Part shown: positions 16,570 through 25,485 of the stretch, piece by piece
Position numbering within the stretch: position 1 is the stretch's first letter
Layout of the letters: every line of letters starts with the position of its first letter
Assembly (NCBI RefSeq): GCF_030813505.1
Contig: NZ_JAUSUE010000002.1
Reading direction: 5' to 3' (one strand)
DNA from: Pectinatus haikarae
GTDB taxonomy: Bacteria; Bacillota; Negativicutes; Selenomonadales; Selenomonadaceae
DNA length: 64,000 nt
The notes under the pieces: generated by a model
What the model was told of the DNA's origin: nothing
Databases searched by the model: none
The model's input: the letters and a program-made list of their open reading frames with translations, nothing else
Made by a program: the position numbers and the translations under genes

Positions 16570-16912
16570 CAAACTCTCCCCTTATAATATCGAAAGCGAA
16601 ATATAACAAAAACAAGCTTAATACAAAATTGATTATTTTATAGTAGTGTTGATAAATGCATTGTATTTTCATTCCAACTATATATTTCAGAATAATAATC
16701 ATGGGTGAAAAAAAATCATTTAATTCATATACCACTAATGTGCAAAGGACTTGCACACCAGCATAACCTGTACAAATACCCCAAATTAATCGTTTTCCTT
16801 TTTTCCAACCCAATTGTATTGTCGTGTTCAGCGCCAGAATATTTCCCGGACCAGGTGTAAAAGAACATACGATCATATAGCCTAACATTGTTGTAAATAC
16901 CGATATTGACAT
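16556..16912 (-). pseudogene. LysE family exporter, internally deleted
   Basis: The N-terminal 75 residues are clearly LysE/RhtB-like: MLGYMIVCSFTPGPGNILAL with the FTPGPGN motif, then WGICTGYAGVQVLCTLVVYEL and ILKYIVG. The sequence then jumps to what looks like the last LysE helix (YYKIINFVLSLFLLYFAFDI). The total is 118 residues against about 190-210 for the family, so roughly 80-100 residues from the middle are gone without loss of frame. The start ATG (16912-16910) follows GGGGGG. A good promoter remains at 16947-16975. It probably now acts only as a leader for HxlR-GNAT. Confidence 0.7.
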
Positions 16913-16946
16913 TTTATCCCCCCTAACATGAAACAAGTTTATCCCT

Positions 16947-16975
16947 ATTATAGACGGCAATCCCTATGCCAACAA
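16947..16975 (-). promoter_or_regulatory. Promoter of the LysE remnant-HxlR-GNAT operon
   Basis: On the minus strand: TTGTTG (16975-16970), 17 bases, TATAAT (16952-16947). Confidence 0.65.
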
Positions 16976-16984
16976 GTAACTATG

Positions 16985-17009
16985 AAAATTATTAGTGACT
17001 AATAATTTT
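16985..17009. promoter_or_regulatory. Perfect 11-3-11 palindrome upstream of the HxlR operon
   Basis: AAAATTATTAG, TGA, CTAATAATTTT, centred about 24 bases upstream of the -35 at 16970-16975. Candidate binding site for the adjacent HxlR regulator; a weak AT-rich terminator is the alternative. Confidence 0.5.
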
Positions 17010-17101
17010 ATTGATATCTATTCCTCTTAGAGCATTTAAAATATAATGATAGCAGGCTCAAATAAACGAAAAGAATCACATAAAAATTTGGAGGTAATAC
17101 C

Positions 17102-17392
17102 ATGAAAGTAAACGCTTATTTGGAAATCACAATGAAAATTGCAAAAAGCAATCGTCCGGCTGCAGCTGAGGTTTATAACGATTATCGTGATTTATTCCTG
17201 GACACAATTGAAGGTGCTTTGACAAAGGATCTTTTGGTTCGCGATGAAGATGTTCAGGTTCTTCACGGTTTTGACGGTGTAGAACATGCCAAGGCTTACT
17301 TATCCAGCGAGATGTTCCAGAATGATGTATTCGCCGGCCTTAAACCACTTTGGAGTACTGATCCAGACGTAAAAATTTATGGTGTAGCATAA
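17102..17392 (+). CDS. Small conserved protein, possible dimeric alpha/beta-barrel fold
   Basis: This is a 96-residue soluble protein with no signal peptide. The pattern (short strand VNAYLEITMKI, amphipathic helix, strand VRDEDVQVLHGF, helix GVEHAKAYLSSEMF, closing strand VKIYGVA) and length resemble the antibiotic-biosynthesis-monooxygenase/Dabb ferredoxin-like fold. That is a fold guess, not a function. A strong SD GGAGGT stands six to seven bases before the ATG, suggesting high expression. It is monocistronic, ending at the hairpin 17445-17496. Confidence 0.7.
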   Translation: MKVNAYLEITMKIAKSNRPAAAEVYNDYRDLFLDTIEGALTKDLLVRDEDVQVLHGFDGVEHAKAYLSSEMFQNDVFAGLKPLWSTDPDVKIYGVA

Positions 17393-17444
17393 TCACAATC
17401 TCTCTTACTAATCTGTGCATTGTAAACTATCAAACAGTGTATAG

Positions 17445-17496
17445 AAAAAATACCGCTAATCCTGTATTGTACTTACAAGGACTGGCGGTGTTTTTT
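17445..17496. terminator. Bidirectional terminator
   Basis: An 18-base arm containing ATACCGCTAATCC (to 17462) pairs with GGACTGGCGGTG (17479-17490) plus flanking A6/T6, with two wobbles and one mismatch. A and T runs on both sides suit either strand. Confidence 0.8.
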
Positions 17497-17767
17497 CTAT
17501 GGCTATTGGATCGAACAGTTGTTTGAGTTTCGTCAGTGGTGCGCGATTTGTAATAAGATCATTAACCGCCAACTCTCCGCAATCAATTTGCCGAACTGTA
17601 TATTTCCACTCATTAATATTTATAGCGGCGAGCTTTATTATATAACAGAAATTTTTGCTATTGCGGAACAAAGTACTGTCAATATTTATTAATTTAGAAG
17701 AATTTTTTATATCATACGGGAACATGATCAGAAGTATAGCTAATAAAGCGGATACAAAACAGGTCAT
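17456..17767 (-). CDS. Possible small secreted protein, unknown function
   Basis: This is a 103-residue frame whose first 17 residues (MTCFVSALLAILLIMFP) look like a signal peptide or membrane anchor. The remainder is polar with no motif I know. The stop codon lies inside the terminator at 17445-17496, which would then serve this gene on the minus strand. There is no clear SD before the ATG, so it may be non-coding. Nothing overlaps it on the other strand. Confidence 0.35.
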   Translation of the reverse strand: MTCFVSALLAILLIMFPYDIKNSSKLINIDSTLFRNSKNFCYIIKLAAININEWKYTVRQIDCGELAVNDLITNRAPLTKLKQLFDPIAIEKTPPVLVSTIQD

Positions 17768-17951
17768 TCTTTATAGATGACAATAATTATAAATTGCAAA
17801 CAATTTCTATACATAAAGATACAATTTTTGTATAATAAGAGTAATTTTTACTTTAACATATAAGAAATGTTAAAAACGAAATTTATAAATAGAAAATAGT
17901 TTTGGATAAAAGATGTATTAAAAATGTTGAAAATAAGAAGGTAAAGTTACA

Positions 17952-18926
17952 ATGAAAAAAGTTATAGCTATCACTACCGGCGGAACTATTGCCATGAAAT
18001 ATGACAGAGAAAAGGACGGGCTTGTTCCGGCGGTCAGTGGTGAAGATCTTTTAGAAGCGGTACCTCCGCTTAAAGGTATAGCGCAGGTAGAAGTTGTTGA
18101 ATATTCAAATGTGCCAAGCGGACACATAACTCCGGCAATGATGTTTGAGCTTGCCAAGCTGGTCGATAAAAAAGCTGCCGATGATGAAGTTGCAGGCATT
18201 GTCATAACGCATGGAACAGATACTATTGAAGAAACGGCTTATATGCTTGATTTGGCAACGCATACACAAAAACCGGTTTGCTTGACCGGGGCAATGCGCG
18301 GTGCTTCTGATATGAGCTGGGATGGGCCGGGAAATATTCTGGCTGCAGTTCAGGCAGCGATAAGTCAGAAGATGTTTGGTCAAGGTGTCACGGTGGTTTT
18401 AAATGATCAGATACATGCGGCAAGCGAAGTTACAAAGACTCATTCAGTAAATATGGCGACGTTTGCTTCTCCGTGGTGGGGTCCGATAGGCTATGTTTAT
18501 GGTGATCAGGTAGTTGTAAAACGGCATCGCGCTATTCAACAGAAAATTTATACTGATTCATTGGAAAATGATGTTTATTTATTAAAAACAGCCGCAGGAA
18601 TGGATGGTTTCCTTATAGAATGTTTGATCAAGAAAGGTGTCAAAGGAATTGTGGTGGAAGCCTTCGGCTGCGGGAATGTGCCACCTGCCGTAAAAAAAGC
18701 AATGGAAATTGCCCGCAGCCATGATATTCCCGTGATTTTGGCGACACGGGTAACTGCAGGACGGGTGGCACCGATATATAGCTATGAGGGAAGCGCTGGC
18801 TCACTGCTTTCTTCGGGGGTCATTCTGGCAGAGGAAAGCAGCGGACAAAAGGCGCGCATCAAATTGATGCTGGCATTAAAAGCCTCTAAAAATAATGCTG
18901 AACTGCAGGCCTATTTTACTGATTAA
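17952..18926 (+). CDS. L-asparaginase
   Basis: It hydrolyses L-asparagine to aspartate and ammonia. The two active-site threonine motifs are intact: TTGGTIAM near residue 8 and ITHGTDTIEETAYM near residue 85 (Thr, Asp). The catalytic lysine region is a CLTGAMRGASDMSWDGPGN stretch. It has 324 residues and no signal peptide, so it should be cytoplasmic. SD AGAAGG. It is a single gene convergent with leuS; a large shared hairpin separates them. Confidence 0.92.
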   Translation: MKKVIAITTGGTIAMKYDREKDGLVPAVSGEDLLEAVPPLKGIAQVEVVEYSNVPSGHITPAMMFELAKLVDKKAADDEVAGIVITHGTDTIEETAYMLDLATHTQKPVCLTGAMRGASDMSWDGPGNILAAVQAAISQKMFGQGVTVVLNDQIHAASEVTKTHSVNMATFASPWWGPIGYVYGDQVVVKRHRAIQQKIYTDSLENDVYLLKTAAGMDGFLIECLIKKGVKGIVVEAFGCGNVPPAVKKAMEIARSHDIPVILATRVTAGRVAPIYSYEGSAGSLLSSGVILAEESSGQKARIKLMLALKASKNNAELQAYFTD

Positions 18927-19063
18927 TGCAGATGTATAATTTTTCAGAAATCAGTGATTAATGACGTATATTAATACACCGATAATATTTTTATCATCGG
19001 CAATGCCGATATAAAAAATGGGCACTGCTGTAAAAAGCACAACTAATACTTGATTCTGTGCAT

Positions 19064-19149
19064 AAAAAAGCTCCGGAGGCATGAAAAAACTTTTATAAAT
19101 CGGCTATAAATCTGATTTATGAAGTGAGTTCATACCTCCGGAGTTTTAT
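19064..19149. terminator. Long bidirectional terminator between asparaginase and leuS
   Basis: Outer arms CTCCGGAGG (19071-19079) and CCTCCGGAG (19135-19143) are flanked by A and T runs, with inner pairs ATGAA/TTCAT and ATAAATC/GATTTAT. It ends in TTTTATTT on plus and a T-run on minus. Confidence 0.85.
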
Positions 19150-19180
19150 TTAAGAAAAAGCGATTCAAAACCGGATAAAA

Positions 19181-21652
19181 TTATTTTACGACGATATTTA
19201 CAAGTTTTTTTGGAACACAAATGGTTTTAATAATAGTTTTTCCTTCAGTCAATTCCTTAATGCGCGGAAGTTCAAGAGCTTGTTTTTTGAGTTCATCTGC
19301 GGTTATTTGTGAAGCTACCGTAATTTTTTCGCGCACTTTACCATTTAACTGCACTACTATTTCAACTTCATCGGCAATGGTTGCTTCAACATCATACACT
19401 GGCCAGGCAGCTTTATGAATACTGTCGGATTTTCCGAGTTTCTGCCAGAGTTCTTCTGTTATATGGGGTGAAAAAGGTGCCAGCAGCAGTAAAAGATCAG
19501 TAGCTGTTTCGTTGATCAGACCAGCCTGCAGAGATTCATCTCTGGCGGCATAAAATGCATTGACGAGTTCCATGATAGAACTTATAGCTGTGTTGAAATT
19601 GGAACGTTCCGCTATATCTTCGGTGACTTTTTTTATTGTAACATGGAGAATGCGGCGCAATTCTTTTTCTTTTACCGTGAGAAGCGAAATATCAGTTTGT
19701 TTGTTTTCTTTTATTTCTGTTGAGAAATGGAGGACTATACGCCAAATGCGATTTAAAAACCTCCAGGCTCCTTCAACGCCTTGATCGCTCCATTCAAGAT
19801 CACGCTCCGGCGGGGCAGCAAATAGGATAAAAAGACGGGCTGTATCGGCGCCGTATTTACCTATTATTTCCTCAGGTGAAACTACATTGCCGATTGATTT
19901 GCTCATTTTTGAGCCATCCTTTATGACCATGCCCTGTGTTAGGAGGTTTGTGAAAGGTTCATCAAAGTCCACAAGACCGGCATCCTTCAATACTTTAGTA
20001 AAAAATCTTGAATATAAAAGATGTAAAATGGCATGCTCGATACCGCCGATATATTGGTCAACAGGAAGCCAGCTGTTGACCAGAGCTCTGTCAAAGGGAG
20101 CTTTGGTGTTTTTGGCATCCGCATAACGCATATAATACCATGATGAGCATATAAATGTATCCATGGTATCCGTTTCACGCTTAGCGGGACCGCCGCATTG
20201 AGGACAGGTGCAATTTACAAATGCTTCGCTGTGGGCAAGCGGGGATACAACACCCGGATCGAATTTCACGTCCTCCGGCAGTTTCACGGGCAGGTCTTTT
20301 TCGGGAACCAGAACGGTGCCGCACTTTTCACAATAAATAACAGGTATCGGCGCGCCCCAATAACGCTGGCGGGATATGAGCCAATCGCGCAGACGATAGT
20401 TTATCCGCCGTTTTCCGCAGCCGTTCTTTTCCAGCCAGTCGATCATGGCAGGAATAGCCTTGCGATTATTCATTCCGGTAAATTCACCGGAATTTACTAA
20501 TATACCGTCATCCACATAGGCATCTGTCATTCTATCCAGGGTCAGCTGATTTTCAGCATCAGTTATGACTATTTTTTTGCCGAGTTTATACTTGCCGGCG
20601 AACATCCAGTCACGGCTGTCATGTGTGGGGACACCCATTACTGCGCCCGTGCCGTATTCAAACAGCACATAATTTGCTATCCAGATAGGAAATTTTTCAC
20701 CGTTGAACGGATTGATCGCATAAGCGCCGGTGAACACGCCTTCCTTTTCTGATTTGTCCGAAGTACGGTCAAGCTCACTTTGATTATGTACACGTTCAAT
20801 GAAGCTGCGTATCAGAGATTCGTCATTGCGTCCTTTGATCAATTTGTCTACAAGCGGATGTTCTGCCGCTAAAACCATATAACTTATACCAAACGCTGTA
20901 TCGGGACGTGTTGTATATACAGTGACCTGCTCAGCGAAATCAGGAATTTCAAAAATGATTTCCGCGCCTTCACTGCGCCCTATCCAGTTATCCTGCATTG
21001 TTTTGACACGGTTTGGCCAGCCGGGCAGCTTATCCAGATCTTTAAGCAGAGTATCGGCATAATCTGTTATTTTAAGAAACCACTGAGTGAGATCTTTTTT
21101 TACTACAGGGGAGTCACAGCGCCAGCAGCGGCCCTCGATTACCTGCTCATTGGCAAGAACTGTTTTGCAGGAATCGCACCAATTGGCGGTAGCCTTTTTT
21201 CTGTAGGCAAGTCCTTTTTTATAGAAAACCTCGAATAAGTATTGAGTCCATCGGTAATAATCGGGATGGCAGGTTTGGACAAGTCTGTTCCAATCATAGG
21301 AAAGTCCCATCTGTTTTTGCTGACGGATCATATTGTCCATGTTGTCATAAGTCCAGTCAGCCGGTTTTACACCGTGCTTGATCGCAGCATTTTCTGCGGG
21401 CATACCAAATGCGTCAAAGCCCATTGGATGAAGAACATTGAACCCTTGCATTTTTTTGAAGCGTGCTAGTACATCGCCTATGGAATAATTTCTAACATGG
21501 CCCATATGCAAATTTCCTGATGGGTAAGGAAACATTTCGAGAACATAATATTTTTTCTTATCCGGCACATTATCAACAGTAGTATAGATACCATCCTTAT
21601 CCCATTGAGTCTGCCATTTTTTTTCAATTTCCTGGGGGCAATATTTTTCCAT
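19181..21652 (-). CDS. leuS: Leucine--tRNA ligase
   Basis: This class I synthetase charges tRNA-Leu. The HIGH motif is in FPYPSGNLHMGHVRNYS (about residue 45), the KMSKS motif is SKMSKSIGN (about residue 582), and a CP1 editing domain lies between them (TTRPDTAFG, GAVMGVPTHDSRD). Two CxxC zinc pairs occur near residue 160 and more near residue 440. It has 823 residues and ends in the typical VQLNGKVREKI region. SD AAGGAGG. It is controlled by the T-box upstream. Confidence 0.97.
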   Translation of the reverse strand: MEKYCPQEIEKKWQTQWDKDGIYTTVDNVPDKKKYYVLEMFPYPSGNLHMGHVRNYSIGDVLARFKKMQGFNVLHPMGFDAFGMPAENAAIKHGVKPADWTYDNMDNMIRQQKQMGLSYDWNRLVQTCHPDYYRWTQYLFEVFYKKGLAYRKKATANWCDSCKTVLANEQVIEGRCWRCDSPVVKKDLTQWFLKITDYADTLLKDLDKLPGWPNRVKTMQDNWIGRSEGAEIIFEIPDFAEQVTVYTTRPDTAFGISYMVLAAEHPLVDKLIKGRNDESLIRSFIERVHNQSELDRTSDKSEKEGVFTGAYAINPFNGEKFPIWIANYVLFEYGTGAVMGVPTHDSRDWMFAGKYKLGKKIVITDAENQLTLDRMTDAYVDDGILVNSGEFTGMNNRKAIPAMIDWLEKNGCGKRRINYRLRDWLISRQRYWGAPIPVIYCEKCGTVLVPEKDLPVKLPEDVKFDPGVVSPLAHSEAFVNCTCPQCGGPAKRETDTMDTFICSSWYYMRYADAKNTKAPFDRALVNSWLPVDQYIGGIEHAILHLLYSRFFTKVLKDAGLVDFDEPFTNLLTQGMVIKDGSKMSKSIGNVVSPEEIIGKYGADTARLFILFAAPPERDLEWSDQGVEGAWRFLNRIWRIVLHFSTEIKENKQTDISLLTVKEKELRRILHVTIKKVTEDIAERSNFNTAISSIMELVNAFYAARDESLQAGLINETATDLLLLLAPFSPHITEELWQKLGKSDSIHKAAWPVYDVEATIADEVEIVVQLNGKVREKITVASQITADELKKQALELPRIKELTEGKTIIKTICVPKKLVNIVVK

Positions 21653-21671
21653 TGAAAATCCTCCTTAAAAT

Positions 21672-21904
21672 AAAAAAGCCCCTGGCGCAAAAGCCAAGGA
21701 CGATAATATCGCGGTACCACCCTGATTGGCAGCAGTGCTGCCCACTCAAAATATTAACGCTATCAACGCCGATTTTATCGGAAGTCTCAACAGTGAGTTC
21801 AAAACAGATATATACCGATTCGCATCAACCATCGGCTTTCTGTAAAATATACCTGAGTCTACTATTCTGCATCATAGACTGCTAAATGTTATTTTTTAAA
21901 ACTG
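21672..21904 (-). ncRNA. T-box leader, tRNA-Leu responsive
   Basis: On the minus strand the T-box core AGGGTGGTACCGCG (21723-21710) is followed by a terminator with GTCCTTGGC and GCCAGGGGC arms and six T (to 21672). Upstream, stem I carries a candidate specifier CTC (21797-21795) in a GAACTCAC context, which is a leucine codon and agrees with leuS. The 5' end is placed from the promoter at 21911-21939. Confidence 0.92.
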
Positions 21905-21910
21905 GTCCTT

Positions 21911-21939
21911 ATTATAAGGGTTCACTCTGCTAAAGTCAA
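21911..21939 (-). promoter_or_regulatory. leuS promoter
   Basis: On the minus strand: TTGACT (21939-21934), 17 bases, TATAAT (21916-21911). Near-perfect sigma-A promoter starting the T-box leader. Confidence 0.85.
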
Positions 21940-22025
21940 GATAACTGTAAAGGCAGTTTTATAATATGAAGGGATATGATAAAATGTTTATACAGACAAT
22001 AAATGAATCAGAGGTAATAGGGTAA

Positions 22026-25000
22026 ATGCAGGAAATAAAAGAACAGGATCAATTTGTACATCTTCATGTACATACGGAGTACAGCCTGTTAGACGGTGCG
22101 AGCCGCATAAAGAAATTGGTGGAAAAAGCAAAAAAAATGGGCATGCCTGCAGTTGCTATAACGGATCACGGCAATATGTACGGTGCAGTGGAATTTTATA
22201 AGGCAGCCAAAGCTGTGGGAATAAAACCTGTTATCGGGTGTGAGGTTTATGTGGCACCGCATGACCGCCATGATAATTTTGAAGTAAATGGTGTGAGATA
22301 TCATCATTTGATTTTACTGGCAGAAAATGATACAGGCTATAAAAATTTGGTCAAGCTGGTGTCTCTGGCCAATATAGAGGGGATGTATTATAAACCGAGG
22401 GTTGATAAAGATCTGCTGCGTGAATATCATACAGGGATAATAGCATTAAGCGCATGCATAGCCGGTGAAATTCCTCACGCTATATTGTATGGCGAACCGG
22501 ATGATACGGAAAAAATTTTAAATGAGTATGTAGAAATTTTCGGCAAGAATAATTTTTTTCTTGAATTGCAAAATCATGGTCTTGCAGAAGAACAAAAAGT
22601 CAATGCAGTATTGATTGAATTGGCTCAAAAAAAGGGTTTGGAGCTTATAGCTACAAATGATATTCACTATTTGGAAAAAAAAGACAGCGAATTTCATGAT
22701 GTATTGCTGTGTATTCAAATGGGAAAAATTTTAACGGATACCGATCGTATGAAATTTTCGAGTGATGAATATTATTTGAAATCGGCAGAGGAGATGAATG
22801 CACTTTTTCCGTCTGTACCGTCAGCTATTTGTAATTCTCTCAAAATAGCGGAGCGATGCAACGTCGATTTTGAATTCGGTCATTTGCATTTACCGCAATT
22901 TCCCTTGCCTGAGGGAGTCAGTGACAAACAGTATTTGCGTGATCTATGTGAAAAAAATCTTCCCTTGCGCTATAGCGATATAACTGATGAAGTGCGGAAA
23001 CGGCTGGACTATGAATTGAGCATAATTAACCGCATGGGATATGACAGCTACTTCCTCATAGTCTGGGATTTTATCAACTTTGCCCGCAATAATAAGATAG
23101 TAGTCGGACCGGGCCGAGGCTCGGCTGCCGGCAGCATAGTAGCGTTTTTACTAAGTATAACGGATATCGATCCGCTGGCATATGATTTGCTTTTTGAAAG
23201 GTTTTTAAATCCGGAAAGAGTAACAATGCCTGATATTGATATTGATTTCTGCTATATAAGACGGGAAGAAGTCATTGAATATGTCAAACGCCGTTATGGA
23301 GAAGATCACGTTGCGCAAATAATCACTTTTGGTACAATGGCAGCACGCGGCGCTATACGTGATGTAGGGCGTGTGCTGGATATACCTTACAATGATGTTG
23401 ATAAAGTAGCAAAAATGGTGCCGACAGAACTTGGGATGACACTTGATAAAGCTTTGAAAAATTCAAAGGAACTGCACCATATTTATGAAAATGATGCTGT
23501 TATACATCGGATGATAGATTTTGCCAGAGATATCGAGGGCATGCCGCGGCATTCGTCAACTCATGCTGCCGGCATAGTGATTGCGAGACAGCCACTGACT
23601 GATTATGTGCCTGTACAGATATCTGAAGGTACACTGGTTACACAGTATGATAAAGATTATGTTGAACAGCTTGGGCTGCTGAAAATGGATTTTTTGGGTC
23701 TGCGTACTCTGACGGTAATAAGTGATGCGGTAAAGAATATAAGAGAAAATACAGGAAATAATATCGATATAGGAGATATTCCGCTGAATGATGCGGCAAC
23801 CGCAAAAATGCTTCGCACCGGTGATACCTGCGGTGTATTTCAGATGGAATCGCCGGGCATGACTGCCTTGGTAAGAGATTTGCAGCCGGATGGATTCGTG
23901 GATCTTATTCCGCTTGTAGCATTGTACCGGCCGGGACCTTTGGGCAGTGGCATGGTAACGGATTTTATAGATGGCCGCCGTGGGAAAAAAAAGGTAAGCT
24001 ATATGCATCCATTGCTGGAGCCTATTTTGAAAGAAACATTTGGTGTCGTCCTGTATCAGGAACAGGTCATGCAGGTAGTACAGGTTCTGGCAGGATTCAC
24101 TCTTGGACAGGCTGACATACTGCGCAGGGCAATGGGCAAGAAAAAGCATGATGTTCTTATGGCTCAGAAAGAAAATTTTCTGCTCGGTACGGCTGAAAAA
24201 GATATAGATAAAAATCTTGCCGAAAAGATCTTTGATTTGCTGGTTAATTTTGCTGATTATGGTTTCAATAAATCCCACAGCGCCGCATATGCGCTTGTAG
24301 CTTATCAGACGGCATATCTGAAGGCTCATTATCCGCATGAATATATGGCTGCCATGCTGACCAGCTTCATGACAAATTCTGATAAAATCAAAAATTATAT
24401 AGAACAATGCCAACATATGGGGATAAAGATACTGCCGCCTGATATAAATCTAAGCGGAGCGGGGTTTACCGCCGATCTCCAAAAAAATGGAATAAGATTT
24501 GGCTTGGCAGCTATAAAAAATGTTGGTGAGGCAGCAATGATCGATATTATTGAGATACGCAAAAATGACGGTCCCTTTTCTTCGGTTATGGATTTTTGCT
24601 GCCGTGTTGACAGCCGCGTTGTCAATAAACGTGTTCTTGAATATCTTATACGTGCGGGGGCTTTTGATTCTTTTGGAGATAAAAGATCACAACTGCTAAA
24701 AATTATTGACCAGTTTATAGAAACAGCGCTGCTGAAAAGAAAAGATGCCGACAGTGGTCAGCTGTCATTGTTTGGTGAGACTACCGGCACAGAAAAAATT
24801 ATATTGCCTGATATTCCTGAATTGCCATTAATGGAACTGCTTAATTCGGAAAAAGAAATAACAGGTTTTTATATCACGGGACATCCGCTTGATCTGTACA
24901 GAGAAAAATTAAAAAATATAAAATCTCTTGCGCAGCTGACAGAGGAAAATGTCAGGGACAACACTTATGTAAAAATAGCCGGTTTGATAGCAAACGTGAA

Positions 25001-25439
25001 AAAAATGACCACACGCAAGGGGGATACCATGTGTGTGCTGCAAGTTGAAGACTTTACTAAAACCGTAGAAGTAGTTGTTTTTCCGAATGTTTTTTATGAA
25101 GCGGTAAATATTATAATGCCGGAAACGGCAATTATTGTTTCCGGTAAAATAAATCTGCTAGACAGTGGTTTTAAGATAATAGCAGGAAAATTATGTGCGC
25201 TTGCCGATTATAAGGAGACTTTCTGGATTCAAATAAATGCCATGCAGGAAAAGGAAGAAGTGTTGAAAAATTTAAAAGATATATTGGTAGATCATCATGG
25301 TGATCATATGGTTTGTTTCTATTTTGTCACTAATAATAAAAAAATAAAGGCACAGGAAGAATACTGGATCGACGGCAGTAACGAAGTAATCGGTGAAATC
25401 GAGGGATTACTGGGGAAAAATTCTGTCAGAGTAAGCTGA
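22026..25439 (+). CDS. dnaE: DNA polymerase III subunit alpha
   Basis: This is the replicative DnaE-type polymerase. The N-terminal PHP domain (HLHVHTEYSLLDGASRIKKL, TDHGNMYGAVEF) is at residues 5-200. The catalytic aspartates are in MPDIDIDFCYIRREEVIEYV near residue 400. The beta-binding and helix-hairpin-helix region lies around residue 800, and an OB fold near residue 1000 (VKIAGLIANVKKMTTRKGD). It has 1137 residues with no proofreading exonuclease insert, so it is DnaE rather than PolC. It heads a run of three plus-strand genes with the beta-CASP protein and DUF1292 gene. Confidence 0.96.
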   Translation: MQEIKEQDQFVHLHVHTEYSLLDGASRIKKLVEKAKKMGMPAVAITDHGNMYGAVEFYKAAKAVGIKPVIGCEVYVAPHDRHDNFEVNGVRYHHLILLAENDTGYKNLVKLVSLANIEGMYYKPRVDKDLLREYHTGIIALSACIAGEIPHAILYGEPDDTEKILNEYVEIFGKNNFFLELQNHGLAEEQKVNAVLIELAQKKGLELIATNDIHYLEKKDSEFHDVLLCIQMGKILTDTDRMKFSSDEYYLKSAEEMNALFPSVPSAICNSLKIAERCNVDFEFGHLHLPQFPLPEGVSDKQYLRDLCEKNLPLRYSDITDEVRKRLDYELSIINRMGYDSYFLIVWDFINFARNNKIVVGPGRGSAAGSIVAFLLSITDIDPLAYDLLFERFLNPERVTMPDIDIDFCYIRREEVIEYVKRRYGEDHVAQIITFGTMAARGAIRDVGRVLDIPYNDVDKVAKMVPTELGMTLDKALKNSKELHHIYENDAVIHRMIDFARDIEGMPRHSSTHAAGIVIARQPLTDYVPVQISEGTLVTQYDKDYVEQLGLLKMDFLGLRTLTVISDAVKNIRENTGNNIDIGDIPLNDAATAKMLRTGDTCGVFQMESPGMTALVRDLQPDGFVDLIPLVALYRPGPLGSGMVTDFIDGRRGKKKVSYMHPLLEPILKETFGVVLYQEQVMQVVQVLAGFTLGQADILRRAMGKKKHDVLMAQKENFLLGTAEKDIDKNLAEKIFDLLVNFADYGFNKSHSAAYALVAYQTAYLKAHYPHEYMAAMLTSFMTNSDKIKNYIEQCQHMGIKILPPDINLSGAGFTADLQKNGIRFGLAAIKNVGEAAMIDIIEIRKNDGPFSSVMDFCCRVDSRVVNKRVLEYLIRAGAFDSFGDKRSQLLKIIDQFIETALLKRKDADSGQLSLFGETTGTEKIILPDIPELPLMELLNSEKEITGFYITGHPLDLYREKLKNIKSLAQLTEENVRDNTYVKIAGLIANVKKMTTRKGDTMCVLQVEDFTKTVEVVVFPNVFYEAVNIIMPETAIIVSGKINLLDSGFKIIAGKLCALADYKETFWIQINAMQEKEEVLKNLKDILVDHHGDHMVCFYFVTNNKKIKAQEEYWIDGSNEVIGEIEGLLGKNSVRVS

Positions 25440-25485
25440 TATTCATTGTCAGTTTATCAAATAATGTGCCAAGGGGGGAATATAG

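Noticed and set aside
17791..17806. AAATTG-CAAA-CAATTT palindrome as a second Zur site
   Set aside because: Short, AT-rich, not related closely to the 10044 palindrome and not near a metal gene.
23556..24416. 286-residue frame antisense to dnaE
   Set aside because: Shadow of dnaE; composition rich in Ile, Cys, Tyr and His as expected from a reversed frame.
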